A stretch of 64,000 nt of DNA, from contig JACKHF010000001.1 in the NCBI GenBank assembly GCA_020639155.1, forward strand, positions 2,232,001 through 2,296,000. Reading direction: 5' to 3'. Positions 1-9,265 of this stretch are shown one piece after another. Position 1 is the stretch's first letter. Each line of letters starts with the position of its first letter. Position numbers and translations under genes: made by a program. The stretch is from Phycisphaeraceae bacterium. GTDB lineage: Bacteria > Planctomycetota > Phycisphaerae > Phycisphaerales > UBA1924. Under the pieces are notes generated by a model. The model worked only from the letters and a program-made list of their open reading frames with translations. It searched no databases and was not told the origin of the DNA.

Positions 1-2036
1 GGCGCCACGAACTCGGTCAGATTGTTGCGATTGAAGTGGCTCGATCCATTGCGATCAACCACGCCGATGCGCTCGATGCTGTCGATGTTGTTGTGATCCC
101 GTGCATCGACACAGAAATATCAACACTGATGTCGGGCAACTGGGTGCGGGCAGACGCAAAGGCTACGCGACTGGTCGCGTGGAGCAACGACGAGGATGGC
201 GACGGGCGAAAGGACGAGGACGGTCCGAACGATCTCAATGGTGACGGCATCATCACCATGATGCGCGTTGCGAATCCGCCACCGAGGATGGATCGTGAGT
301 GGATCATCGATCCCGACGATCCGCGCATCATGCGCAAGCCGAAGAAGGACGAGGGCGAGATCGCGACCCACGCGATGATCATCGAATCAACGGATGATGA
401 TGGCGATGGCGAATATGCCGAGGACGCGACTGGAAGCATGATTGTTGACACACAGTTCCCTCATCTCTGGCCGGAGTTTTCAGAGGGTGCGGGTAGGTTC
501 CCGCTCGATTATCCGAGCGCAAACGCGCTGGCGCGCTACATCGAATCGAACCGGAACATTGCTGCGGTGGTTGTATATGGCCCGCGCGACACGGTGACGA
601 AAATACCCGATGCTGGCAAGTTCGATGTGTCCGGCCGTGTGCCGACAGGCATCGAGCGCGGTGATGAGGATCTGTACAAAGCTGTGAGCAAGTCGTTCGG
701 TGAGATCACGCACATCAAGTCAACGCACGACGCGATCGAGAAGGGATTCGGCGAGGGATCTTTTGCGGGCTGGACGTACGCACACATGGGTATTCCGACG
801 TTCGCGACACCCGTCTGGGTCCGCTCCGATCTTCTCGAAACAAAGAAGGATGACAAGGCTGACAAAGCTGAAGACGAAGCAGAACTCCCGACCAACGTCA
901 CAATCGGCGGTCGCTCGTTCGATCTGACAGAGGAAGGTATTGCATCACTTGTGCAGTGGATGGACACGCTCTCTGAATCTGACGGGTTCAAGCCTGCGCT
1001 TGATCTGATGCATCTTGAGAGCGCAATTCGCGAGAAGATCGCATCGCTGACACCGGATGCGGTTGCTGCACGCAAGGAAGCCGAGGCGGAAAAAGAAAAG
1101 AAGAAAAAGAAAGACGATACCGAAGGTGAATCTGCTGGTGACACGACTGAAGCATCAGTAGTAGAGACAAAGGAAGCTCCAAAGCCGAAGTTTGAGTCCG
1201 TCAGCATCGCTGGTCGCACGATTGAGCTCTCAACCGAGGGCATCCAGACTGCAATGGGCGAGCTTGACGGTATGTCGGAAGCCGAGCGCAACGCGATCAT
1301 GCAGGAGTTCATGGCGCTCCCCGAACCCGTGCGTCAGAAGTTTATGACGGTGGGGCAGGGCGGCACGATTGAGGAGCCTCAGCCTGAAGCGCCCGCAAAG
1401 GAAGCAAAGCCTGCTGCGAAGAAGGACAGCAAGGACGACAAGAAGAAGACCGAGGACGAGAAGTGGTTCGAGTATCTCGACGAGCACGCATCCGATGATG
1501 GGTCGATCCGTGGATTTGTCGAATGGACAACGTTCGAGCATCCGACGCTTGGCACTGTCGAGATCGGTGGTATGGTGCCTGGTGTGTTCTTCAATCCGGC
1601 AGTATCTGACGGAGCAGATCATGCGCTGCTGATGGCGAAACTTGTTGATCAGCAGGCCGAGTTCATCGCGAAACTCGCGTCGATGATGCCGAAGGTTACC
1701 ATTGAAGCTCCGATTGTCGAGGACCTCGGCAACGGGATATGGCGCATCGATCTGCGCATCGTTAACACCGGCGAGATGGACACGACCAGCGCTATCGGAA
1801 ACAAGACCCAGCGGTACACACGCACCATGGTGCGCATTGATCTGCCAAAGGAACGCATCCTTTCCGGCAATCGTGCGAGCGGGTTTGCCTCCCTTGATGC
1901 GATGGGTGGTGACTGGAGCGGCTCGTGGGTTGTCAATGCGAATGGCATGTCCAGTGTGAAAATCACAATCGATGGCCCTGCCGTCGTAGCAACAGAACTT
2001 AATGTCCAGCCGACACGCACGGGAGGTGCACGATGA
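1..2036 (+). CDS. M14 carboxypeptidase-like protein, probable pseudoenzyme (5' end cut off by the window edge)
   Basis: The reading frame is open from the left edge, so the true start lies outside the window; about 677 residues are visible. It resembles the downstream M14 peptidase in layout: a negatively charged calcium-binding-like segment (EDGDGRKDEDG, near nt 195-235) and a C-terminal beta-sandwich-like end. The catalytic positions do not match. Where the neighbour has YHNAGG (zinc His) this protein has VYGPRD (about nt 570-590), and where the neighbour has TNEMM (catalytic Glu) it has FATPVW (about nt 800-820). The visible N-terminal edge reads RHELGQ rather than HGNE. There are long Lys/Glu/Asp-rich linkers (nt 1070-1170 and 1380-1470). 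It ends in a 4-bp ATGA overlap with the next gene, so the two are translationally coupled. Family by similarity to its neighbour; loss of activity is inferred. Confidence 0.75.
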   Translation, partial: RHELGQIVAIEVARSIAINHADALDAVDVVVIPCIDTEISTLMSGNWVRADAKATRLVAWSNDEDGDGRKDEDGPNDLNGDGIITMMRVANPPPRMDREWIIDPDDPRIMRKPKKDEGEIATHAMIIESTDDDGDGEYAEDATGSMIVDTQFPHLWPEFSEGAGRFPLDYPSANALARYIESNRNIAAVVVYGPRDTVTKIPDAGKFDVSGRVPTGIERGDEDLYKAVSKSFGEITHIKSTHDAIEKGFGEGSFAGWTYAHMGIPTFATPVWVRSDLLETKKDDKADKAEDEAELPTNVTIGGRSFDLTEEGIASLVQWMDTLSESDGFKPALDLMHLESAIREKIASLTPDAVAARKEAEAEKEKKKKKDDTEGESAGDTTEASVVETKEAPKPKFESVSIAGRTIELSTEGIQTAMGELDGMSEAERNAIMQEFMALPEPVRQKFMTVGQGGTIEEPQPEAPAKEAKPAAKKDSKDDKKKTEDEKWFEYLDEHASDDGSIRGFVEWTTFEHPTLGTVEIGGMVPGVFFNPAVSDGADHALLMAKLVDQQAEFIAKLASMMPKVTIEAPIVEDLGNGIWRIDLRIVNTGEMDTTSAIGNKTQRYTRTMVRIDLPKERILSGNRASGFASLDAMGGDWSGSWVVNANGMSSVKITIDGPAVVATELNVQPTRTGGAR

Positions 2037-3781
2037 ACATGATGAAGCAGTTTCGTTCGTCCGTTTCCGTCCTCTCCACGTGTGCTGCGCTCGTCTGCGC
2101 ATCCGTTGCAACTGCGCAGCAGCACATCGATGGCAAGGTCGATATTCCATTCAACCGGTACGTCGATCACAATCAGCTCAACGAGTATCTCAAGCAGATT
2201 GCGGCCGCGTATCCCGATCTTGTCACGCTCAAGACGATCGGGCACTCGCAGCAGGGTCGCGAGATGATCGTCGCGATCGTTAACAATCCAAAGAGCGGTG
2301 CCGATACCGAAAAACCCGCGATGTGGATCGATGGAAACGTCCACGGCAATGAAATCCAGGCTGCCGAGGTCGTTGTATATTCTTTGTGGTACATGACGAA
2401 GGCGTACGGCGTGTCGAAGGACATGACCGAACTTGTTGACAACTACTCGTTCTATTACCTGCCATCACAAAATCCCGACGGACGCCAGGCGTGGTTTGAT
2501 GAGGTGCAGACATCGAGTTCATCGCGTTGGAGTCGCAGACCGGTCGATAATGATCGCGACGGGCTTGTTGACGAAGACCCGCCGGAAGATATTGATGGCG
2601 ACGGCTCAATCACCCAGATGTGGAAGAAAGACCCGTCGGGCGACTGGCTGCGCGACGAGTTTGATCCGCGCGTCTTCCGTCGCGCGCGCCTTGCAGAGGG
2701 TGAGAAAGGCGAGTGGATCCGCCTCGGCTCCGAGGGCATCGATACCGACGGCGATGGACGCATCAACGAGGACGGCCCAGGCGGCGACGATATGAACCGC
2801 TCGTGGCCAACCGCATGGCAGCCCGAATACGTGCAGAATGCAGCGACCATTTTTCCGCTGGCCGATCCGGAAACGCGCGCAGTTGCAGAGTTCATCCTTG
2901 CGCATCCGAATATCGCTGCGGGGCAGAGCTATCACAATGCTGGTGGCATGATCCTGCGCGGTCCGGGCGCGTCGTGGCGCAACAGCGAATACCCTGCGCA
3001 GGATCGTCGTGTGTACGATGAGATCGGACGCGTTGGTGAGATTCTGCTTCCGTACTACAACTATTATATTATCTACGACGATCTCTACACCGTGCACGGC
3101 GGATTCGTCAACTGGCTTGCCGAGGGCCTTGGTATTATGTCGTTCACCAACGAGATGATGACCAACGGTCGGTTCTTCCAGCGCGAAGGCCAGATGGACG
3201 AAGAGCGCAGCAAACTCTGGCGCGACCGCATGGCGTTTGGAACGACATTCAAGGAATACGAGGAGTTCGATCATCCAGAATACGGCAAAGTGCTGATCGG
3301 CGGTCCCAATCGGTGGTCGTCGCGAGCAACGCCGAACTTCATGCTCGAAGAGGAGTGCCATCGGAACTTCGCCTTCACCATGTTCCACGCGTCGCACATG
3401 CCGTTGCTCTCGTTTGATCGTGTCGAGGCAAAGGACATGGGTGGTGGATTGTGGCAGGTGACCGTCGAGATCAGGAACGAGAAACTGATCCCGTCACGAC
3501 TTGCAGTTGCGCGCATGCGCGGGATTGGCACCAACGACATTCTGACATGCGAGCCGTCGAACGGCAGCGTCGTGACTAGCGGCTCGATCGGCAGATGGAT
3601 CGACACAGATTTCAACGCGGTGCGCGATGAGCCAGGACGCATCCAACTTCCCGGCGGCATCGGCGGGCAGAGTTCCGAGATCTACCGGTTCATTGTGACC
3701 GGCAAGAAGGGCGACACGGTCGCGCTGAAGTACACCGCGGAAAAGGCGAAGAACATCGAGACAACAGTTGAGCTGAAGTAA
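2033..3781 (+). CDS. Secreted M14 family zinc carboxypeptidase
   Basis: 582 residues with an N-terminal signal peptide (hydrophobic run ending near ATAQQ). M14 signatures are in order: first zinc pair in VHGNEIQ (about residues 103-109), substrate-binding region NPDGRQ, third zinc ligand in SYHNAGG, and catalytic Glu in FTNEMM. An acidic Asp/Gly-rich insert (DNDRDG, DIDGDG, DTDGDG) between the zinc motifs suggests calcium binding. Expected to remove C-terminal residues from peptides in the periplasm or outside the cell. It overlaps the upstream catalytically degenerate paralogue by 4 bp and is followed by a strong hairpin, so the pair forms the end of an operon. The substrate is unknown. Confidence 0.9.
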   Translation: MNMMKQFRSSVSVLSTCAALVCASVATAQQHIDGKVDIPFNRYVDHNQLNEYLKQIAAAYPDLVTLKTIGHSQQGREMIVAIVNNPKSGADTEKPAMWIDGNVHGNEIQAAEVVVYSLWYMTKAYGVSKDMTELVDNYSFYYLPSQNPDGRQAWFDEVQTSSSSRWSRRPVDNDRDGLVDEDPPEDIDGDGSITQMWKKDPSGDWLRDEFDPRVFRRARLAEGEKGEWIRLGSEGIDTDGDGRINEDGPGGDDMNRSWPTAWQPEYVQNAATIFPLADPETRAVAEFILAHPNIAAGQSYHNAGGMILRGPGASWRNSEYPAQDRRVYDEIGRVGEILLPYYNYYIIYDDLYTVHGGFVNWLAEGLGIMSFTNEMMTNGRFFQREGQMDEERSKLWRDRMAFGTTFKEYEEFDHPEYGKVLIGGPNRWSSRATPNFMLEEECHRNFAFTMFHASHMPLLSFDRVEAKDMGGGLWQVTVEIRNEKLIPSRLAVARMRGIGTNDILTCEPSNGSVVTSGSIGRWIDTDFNAVRDEPGRIQLPGGIGGQSSEIYRFIVTGKKGDTVALKYTAEKAKNIETTVELK

Positions 3782-3808
3782 GCGGTTTTTATTGCGTTAA
3801 AGAAGAAC

Positions 3809-3836
3809 AAGCCCAGGGATTGTAATCCCTGGGCTT
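3809..3836. terminator. Bidirectional terminator between convergent genes
   Basis: Perfect 13-bp inverted repeat AAGCCCAGGGATT / AATCCCTGGGCTT with a 2-nt centre (in practice a larger loop). It lies between the M14 peptidase (plus strand) and the LURP-one-like gene (minus strand). T-rich tracts lie on both sides but are not perfect. Confidence 0.8.
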
Positions 3837-3856
3837 GTGTGTTTTCAGAGAGCAAC

Positions 3857-4438
3857 TTACCCCTGTCGACCCTCGATCGCGCTGATGAGGCAGCCCAGCG
3901 CGAGGATCACAAGATCATCGATCTCGTCGTCCGGATCCTGGATATTGATACCGAGCCGGAAGATGAACGGGTTGAAGTGCTGGCGGAACCTTGCGATGTC
4001 AGACCCGTCCTCGCGCTTGAGATGGAACGACTGTGGCATGAGCACCTGCGCGTAGTCCACAAACCGGCGAACCAATGCTTTGAATGCGGAGTCCTCGGTC
4101 AGTTTGGCGATCTCGCGTCCTTCCGCGTTGAAGACCAGCCACGTGTCGCGCAGCATGGACTTGAGTCCCTTGCGCTGGATTGCGCCGATGCTCTCGCCCG
4201 TCGGGAGTTTTACGTCGTACTTTGCTGAGAAGTCGATGACCTTCGGTGTTGTGATGACGAGCAACTCCTCGGACTTTGTCTTGTCGGTGTAGATGCGGAG
4301 ATCTTCCTTCAGTTTGAAGGCCTTCTGATGGCAGTGCCCGATCATCTCGCCGGTTGAGCCGTAGATGTCGAACCCCGCGCCGAAGAACTTGAAGACCTGC
4401 CTGCGGATGGTGTAGTTCTCGTCGGGACGTGCTGCCAT
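3857..4438 (-). CDS. LURP-one-related / tubby-like fold protein
   Basis: 193 residues. The pattern YTIRRQVFKFFGAGFDIY, then QKAFKLKED, then a repeat of short beta strands and RKGLKSMLRDTW matches bacterial members of the LURP-one-related (scramblase/tubby C-terminal-like) superfamily, usually a 12-stranded barrel around a central helix. No signal peptide; a C-terminal hydrophobic segment (LVILALGCLISAI) could be the buried helix. The molecular role in bacteria is not established. Start chosen at the ATG preceding AARPDENY. Convergent with the M14 operon across a shared terminator. Confidence 0.7.
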   Translation of the reverse strand: MAARPDENYTIRRQVFKFFGAGFDIYGSTGEMIGHCHQKAFKLKEDLRIYTDKTKSEELLVITTPKVIDFSAKYDVKLPTGESIGAIQRKGLKSMLRDTWLVFNAEGREIAKLTEDSAFKALVRRFVDYAQVLMPQSFHLKREDGSDIARFRQHFNPFIFRLGINIQDPDDEIDDLVILALGCLISAIEGRQG

Positions 4439-4563
4439 GCGTGGGTCTCCGTGTATATTGCCTGTGTCAGAGATGGGCCTGATGATATGCGGATTGCATC
4501 ACATATGATGTCGGTGTTCTATCGGTCGATTGGTCGTATGGCAGCAGTGTGCAGAAGGACGCG

Positions 4564-5382
4564 ATGCCGAGTCTTGACGAGAATCTGACAAAGTGGACGC
4601 AGCACGGCTGGCCGATGGACGGCGATGAGTGGTCCACGCTCGGCGGCGGATCGTTCAACTGGTGGCACGGGCTGATCCTGCCGAGGCTTGCGCCGTCGCT
4701 CCACGCAATCAGCAGTGGGGCAGATGCACTTCATTGCGACAGAATCCTCGAGATCGCGCCCGGGCACGGCAGATGGACACAGTTTCTTCTCAATCATTGC
4801 GATCATCTGATCGGTGTTGATCTTGTTGATGAGTGTACACAGCACTGCGCTCGCATCTTTGCGAGTCATCCGACGCAGCACGAGTTCCACACCAACGACG
4901 GACGAACGCTTCCAATGGTTGCAGACGCAAGCATTGATCTCGTGTTCTCGTGGGATTCACTTGTCCATGCGGAACTGGATGTGATTGAGTCCTATCTTCG
5001 CGAGTGCAGGCGTGTGCTCCGCACGGGAGGACGCGCGTTCCTGCATCACTCTAATCTGGCACAATACAAGGATGTGTCAGGAAACATCACTGTGGATCGT
5101 CCGCACTGGCGAGCTGAGAGTGTGAGCGCGTCGATGGTCGATGCGATCTGCGGGCAGCTTGGTATAACCTGTGTGAATCAGGAAGTTATCACAAAGGGTC
5201 AGCAGCTTGACGATGGCATCTGCATCGATTGTGTGACGGTGATCGAGAACACGCCGCCTGCGCCGGGGCATCACACGTGGGTCGTTCGAAACGGGTCGTT
5301 CTGGCGCGAGATCCACGCGATGGGACGGGTGCGGAAGACGTACGACCTTGCGTCGTTTCCGGAGGACAAGCGGCCCACATAG
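4564..5382 (+). CDS. Class I SAM-dependent methyltransferase
   Basis: 272 residues from ATG 4564, preceded by AAGGA; a GTG at 4549 is a less likely alternative. Motif I is EIAPGHGRWT (SAM binding), followed by LIGVDLVDEC (acidic residue for the ribose hydroxyls) and DLVFSWDSLVH (post-motif). It later has a RECRRVLRTGGRAFLHHS segment typical of Methyltransf_11/25 proteins. The substrate cannot be read from sequence. Divergent from the LURP-one-like gene and upstream of serS with an 86-bp gap. Confidence 0.8.
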   Translation: MPSLDENLTKWTQHGWPMDGDEWSTLGGGSFNWWHGLILPRLAPSLHAISSGADALHCDRILEIAPGHGRWTQFLLNHCDHLIGVDLVDECTQHCARIFASHPTQHEFHTNDGRTLPMVADASIDLVFSWDSLVHAELDVIESYLRECRRVLRTGGRAFLHHSNLAQYKDVSGNITVDRPHWRAESVSASMVDAICGQLGITCVNQEVITKGQQLDDGICIDCVTVIENTPPAPGHHTWVVRNGSFWREIHAMGRVRKTYDLASFPEDKRPT

Positions 5383-5468
5383 CGACCCACTGAAGAGAGG
5401 TCAGTCAGAGGGATCAGTCAGTGCATTTCCGCTGAAAACAAACCAATCCGCACCTACACTCGCGCCCC

Positions 5469-6890
5469 ATGATCGACCTCAAAGACCTTCGTGACCGTCC
5501 CGACCATTACCGCCTCGGCTGCAAGCGCAAGGGCGCAGCTGTCGACATTGATCGCATCCTCGATCTTGATGCTCAGCGACGCAAGGCGATGACCTCCCAG
5601 CAGGAGCTTCGCGCCGAGCAGAAGTCGCTCGAAAAGCAGCTCGGACCAAAGATCGGTCAGCTGATGGGCAAGCTAAAGAGCGCCCAGAGTGTCGAGCGCG
5701 ATGCGATCCAGAAGGAAGCGGACGAGCTCAAGGCTGCGCCAGCGAAGCTGAAAGACCAGATCGCAGCATTGGATGACCAGATCCACGCACTCGGCCCCGA
5801 ACTCGATGCGCTGCTGCTCTCCGTGCCCCAGCCGGCCGATGCTGACGTGCCCGATGGCAAGGGATCGGAGGACAACGTCGAGATCAGCAGATGGTCGCCG
5901 ACCGGGTTCGACTTTGCGAAATCGTTCGAGCAGAACAAGGGCTTCAAGCCGCGCACACATCTGGAGCTTGCTGAGAAGCACGGGCTGGTCGACTTCGGTC
6001 GTGGCGTGAAGCTCGCGGGCTCGCGCAGCTACATCCTCATGGGTGACGGGTTCCGATTGCACAATGCCATCCTGCGGTACGCAATGGACTACATGACAGA
6101 GCACCACGGGTTCAAACCGGTCAGTGTGCCCGTGCTCGTGCGCGAGGAGGCGATGGTCGGCACGGGGTTCTTCCCCGGCGGGCGCGATCAGGCGTACCAC
6201 GTCGAGGAGACATCGCGCGGCGGCGGGTACGACATGTTCCTGACCGGCACGGGCGAGGTCGGGCTCATGGGTGTGCATATGGGCGAGATTCTCGATGAGG
6301 CGGATCTGCCACTCAAGTACACCACCGTCTCGACGTGCTTCCGTCGCGAGGCTGGCGCAGCGGGCAAGGACACGGCGGGTCTCTATCGCATCCATCAGTT
6401 CGACAAGGTCGAGCAGGTCGTGATTTGCAAGGCAGACGAGCAGGAATCGCGCGCGTGGCACAAGAAGATGATCGGGTTTGTTGAGGGACTCCTGCAGAGT
6501 CTGGAGCTTCCGTATCGATTGCTCCAGTGCTGCGCCGGCGATCTCGGGCAGAAGAACGCCGACATGATCGACATCGAGTGCTGGATGCCGGGACGCTGGG
6601 CGGACGATCAATCGCCGGACGATGAAGCAGTTCCCGCTGGCGCGTTCGGCGAGACGCACTCGGCCTCGCGTCTCTACGACTACCAGTGCCGCAGGCTGAA
6701 CATGCGCTACCGCGATGGCGGCGAGTCGGGTCAGGGCCAGACCGTGTTCTGCCACTCACTCAACAACACCGTTGCAGCGAGCCCGCGGATTCTGATCCCG
6801 TTGCTCGAGATGCACCAGAATGCCGACGGCTCGGTCAACATCCCCGCACCGCTCCAGCCGTACATGGGCGGCGCGACAAAAATCGGTTGA
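5469..6890 (+). CDS. serS: Seryl-tRNA synthetase
   Basis: 473 residues, charging tRNA-Ser (and tRNA-Sec where present). The N-terminal 120 residues form the expected long antiparallel coiled-coil arm, starting MIDLKDLRD. The class II catalytic core is complete: motif 2 in STCFRREAGAAGKDT, and motif 3 in NNTVAASPRILIPLLE near the C-terminus. The length is slightly above the usual 420-430, with the extra residues in the arm (FDFAKSFEQNKGFKPR region) and around DDQSPDDEAVP. Housekeeping gene, followed 63 bp later by the deoxyhypusine synthase-like gene. Confidence 0.97.
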   Translation: MIDLKDLRDRPDHYRLGCKRKGAAVDIDRILDLDAQRRKAMTSQQELRAEQKSLEKQLGPKIGQLMGKLKSAQSVERDAIQKEADELKAAPAKLKDQIAALDDQIHALGPELDALLLSVPQPADADVPDGKGSEDNVEISRWSPTGFDFAKSFEQNKGFKPRTHLELAEKHGLVDFGRGVKLAGSRSYILMGDGFRLHNAILRYAMDYMTEHHGFKPVSVPVLVREEAMVGTGFFPGGRDQAYHVEETSRGGGYDMFLTGTGEVGLMGVHMGEILDEADLPLKYTTVSTCFRREAGAAGKDTAGLYRIHQFDKVEQVVICKADEQESRAWHKKMIGFVEGLLQSLELPYRLLQCCAGDLGQKNADMIDIECWMPGRWADDQSPDDEAVPAGAFGETHSASRLYDYQCRRLNMRYRDGGESGQGQTVFCHSLNNTVAASPRILIPLLEMHQNADGSVNIPAPLQPYMGGATKIG

Positions 6891-6953
6891 GCGTCCGGCT
6901 GAATACAATCCTGTACGAAACACAACGCGCCGACATCGGCCGGGAGATTTGAG

Positions 6954-8075
6954 ATGACCCAGAACCCATCCCAAAAGACATGGACCAAGAAGGAACTGCT
7001 CTCGCGCCCCATCGAGCACGTCGACGTGACCGCGTTCGATGCCCGCCCGGTGATCGACGCCTACCGCGATATGGCCTACTCGTCGCGCACGCTCGCGCAG
7101 GCCGCCGACATCTACTCCATGATGCTCGCCGACACCGACTGCGCGGTGATCCTGTGTCTCGCCGGTTCGATGATCTCATCGGGCTTAAAGAAGGCCGTTC
7201 TGACGCTCGTCGAGAACAACATGGTCGATGCCATCTGCTCGACCGGCGCGAACATCGTCGATCAGGACTTCTTCGAGGGTCTCGGGTTCCGCCATTACAT
7301 CGCGCCCGGCTCGCCCGAAGCGCCGCCCGTCGATGATCCGACACTGCGCGACATGATGATCGACCGCATCTACGACACGTACATCGACGAGGACGAACTC
7401 CGCGACTGCGACGACAAGACCAAGCAGATCTTTGACACGTTTTGCGAGGAGCATGGTCCCGGCGCGTATTCCAGTCGTGAGCTGATCGACGCGATGGGAG
7501 CGTATCTTGCAAAGCACCATCCGAAGAACGAGTCGATCGTGAAGACGTGCTATCAGAAGCGCGTGCCGATCTTCGTACCCGCGTTCTCCGATTGTTCCGC
7601 CGGGTTCGGCATCGTGCTGCACCAGGTCGAATCGCGCGAGGCGGGCAAGCCGTCGCTCGCGTTTGATTCGGGCGCAGACTTCCGCGAACTCACCGAGATC
7701 AAGCTCATCAATCCGAACACGGGCCTGCTCATGATGGGCGGCGGCGTGCCGAAGAACTTCGCGCAGGACATCGTCGTTGCTGCCGAACTTCTCAACGAGC
7801 GCAAGGGCGGCTTAGCACGCGGCGACATCGGCATGCACAAGTACGCCATCCAGATGACGGTTGCAGACTCTCGCGACGGCGCGCTCTCGGGGTCGACGCT
7901 CCGCGAGGCGTGCTCGTGGGGCAAGGTCGACGTTGTCCACGAACAGATGGTCTACGGCGAGTACTCGGCACTGTTCCCATTGCTCGCGTCAGACGCGTAC
8001 CACCGCGGCCAGTGGAAGAACCGCCCCGCGCGCAAGTTCGCCGACGCGTTCTCGAAGCAGCCCGCTCGCGCCTGA
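6954..8075 (+). CDS. Deoxyhypusine synthase-like aminobutyltransferase
   Basis: 373 residues, full length for the family. The NAD-binding fold shows SMISSG and STGANIVDQDF. The lysine that forms the imine intermediate in eukaryotic deoxyhypusine synthase is kept in ACSWGKVD (Lys324). The His-His that follows GGGxxK in eukaryotic enzymes is Asn-Phe here (GGGVPKNF), typical of bacterial relatives. These enzymes move an aminobutyl group from spermidine; in bacteria, which lack eIF5A, related proteins are linked to polyamine (for example homospermidine) synthesis. The acceptor here is not known. Likely co-transcribed with the TIM-barrel gene 52 bp downstream. Confidence 0.88.
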   Translation: MTQNPSQKTWTKKELLSRPIEHVDVTAFDARPVIDAYRDMAYSSRTLAQAADIYSMMLADTDCAVILCLAGSMISSGLKKAVLTLVENNMVDAICSTGANIVDQDFFEGLGFRHYIAPGSPEAPPVDDPTLRDMMIDRIYDTYIDEDELRDCDDKTKQIFDTFCEEHGPGAYSSRELIDAMGAYLAKHHPKNESIVKTCYQKRVPIFVPAFSDCSAGFGIVLHQVESREAGKPSLAFDSGADFRELTEIKLINPNTGLLMMGGGVPKNFAQDIVVAAELLNERKGGLARGDIGMHKYAIQMTVADSRDGALSGSTLREACSWGKVDVVHEQMVYGEYSALFPLLASDAYHRGQWKNRPARKFADAFSKQPARA

Positions 8076-8127
8076 TGAGTCCGGTCGAGCCTGAATCGTG
8101 TTTGATCATGTTTACAGGAGGTTTGCC

Positions 8128-8967
8128 ATGTCCGCACGCGATTCGCACGGCATCGATATCTCGCTTGCGCAGTGGTCGCTCAACCAGGCGCTCTCGACCG
8201 GTGTGCTCAACCATCTCGATTTCCCGGCCTACGCGAAGAATACCTGCGGCATTGAGGCGGTCGAGTACGTCAACTCCTACTTCAAAGACAAGGCGAAGGA
8301 CAAGGCTTATCTCGACGAGATGAACACGCGCTGCGCGGACCTCGGCGTGTTCCAGAATCTCATCATGATCGACGGCGAGGGCAATCTTGGCGATCCCGAC
8401 GACGCGGCCCGCATGCGCGCGATCGACAACCACAAGAAATGGGTCGATGCTGCCGTCCATCTCGGGTGCAGGTGCATTCGCGTCAACGCGCGCTCCAGCG
8501 GTACGTGGGACGCGCAGTCGCAGCTTGCTGCCGACGGCCTGCGCAGGCTCGCAGAGTTTGCAGCGCCGATGAACATCCACATCATCGTCGAGAACCACGG
8601 CGGCCTGTCATCAAATGGCAACTGGATGCGCGAGACCATCGAGCGAGCGGATCATCAGTACGTCGGCACACTCCCCGACTTTGGCAACTTCCAGGTCGGC
8701 GAGAATCCCTATGGTGCGAACTGGTTTGATCGCTATCTCGGCGTCGAGCGCATGATGCGCTTCGCACAGGCGGTCAGCGCAAAGTCCCACAAGTTCGATG
8801 ACAAGGGCAACGAGACCGGCACCGACTACGAACGCATGCTGCGCGTGGTGGTGCGCAGCGGCTACCGCGGTTATCTCGGCATCGAATACGAGGGCGATCG
8901 CTCGATGGAGCGAGAGGGAATTCTCAAGACCAAAGCTCTGATCGAGCGCGTGCTGGCGGGTATGTGA
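8128..8967 (+). CDS. Sugar phosphate isomerase/epimerase-like TIM-barrel protein
   Basis: 279 residues. The start is ATG 8128, because a perfect AGGAGG lies at 8116-8121; an in-frame GTG at 8098 is unlikely. Features of the xylose isomerase-like TIM barrel family: IRVNARSSG, IIVENHGGLS (metal-binding Glu and His), TLPDFGNF (metal-binding Asp), and a C-terminal GYRGYLGIEYEGD (Glu). The fold usually binds a divalent metal and isomerises or epimerises sugars, but the substrate is unknown. Follows the deoxyhypusine synthase-like gene on the same strand. Confidence 0.85.
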   Translation: MSARDSHGIDISLAQWSLNQALSTGVLNHLDFPAYAKNTCGIEAVEYVNSYFKDKAKDKAYLDEMNTRCADLGVFQNLIMIDGEGNLGDPDDAARMRAIDNHKKWVDAAVHLGCRCIRVNARSSGTWDAQSQLAADGLRRLAEFAAPMNIHIIVENHGGLSSNGNWMRETIERADHQYVGTLPDFGNFQVGENPYGANWFDRYLGVERMMRFAQAVSAKSHKFDDKGNETGTDYERMLRVVVRSGYRGYLGIEYEGDRSMEREGILKTKALIERVLAGM

Positions 8968-9265
8968 AGTCTGCGGGATCGGGATTCACCGCAGAGCACG
9001 CTGAGCTGCGCAGAGAGGGAAAGAGTTGGGTGCCATGGTGAGTGGGGGCACGCTTGCGTGACCATGACGAACCGACTGAAATACCAAATCAAACAGGTGC
9101 CCAGCCCCACGAGCGTCTCGCCCCGGGTGGCATCCGCCCATGAGCCCCGATCGCGCACAATCTGCGCGAGTTGGCCTTTGTCTGGTACGACCAGCCCCGA
9201 ACAGCACCAAAATCCCCCCTGAATCTTCAGAAAAGGGTCGAATAACGGCAAAAGTGAGAGCAAAC
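8968..9265. other. Intergenic region with no gene seen
   Basis: About 300 bases between the TIM-barrel gene and the 21-bp repeats. It starts with a purine-rich, imperfectly repetitive stretch (ACCGCAGAGCACGC / GCGCAGAGAGG, about 8987-9020), a style common in noncoding repeats. Open frames here are short, run on both strands and resemble nothing known. Confidence 0.5.

Noticed and set aside
1230..2150. Minus-strand frame opposite the M14 pair
   Set aside because: Cys/Arg-rich, no family, antisense of recognisable coding sequence.
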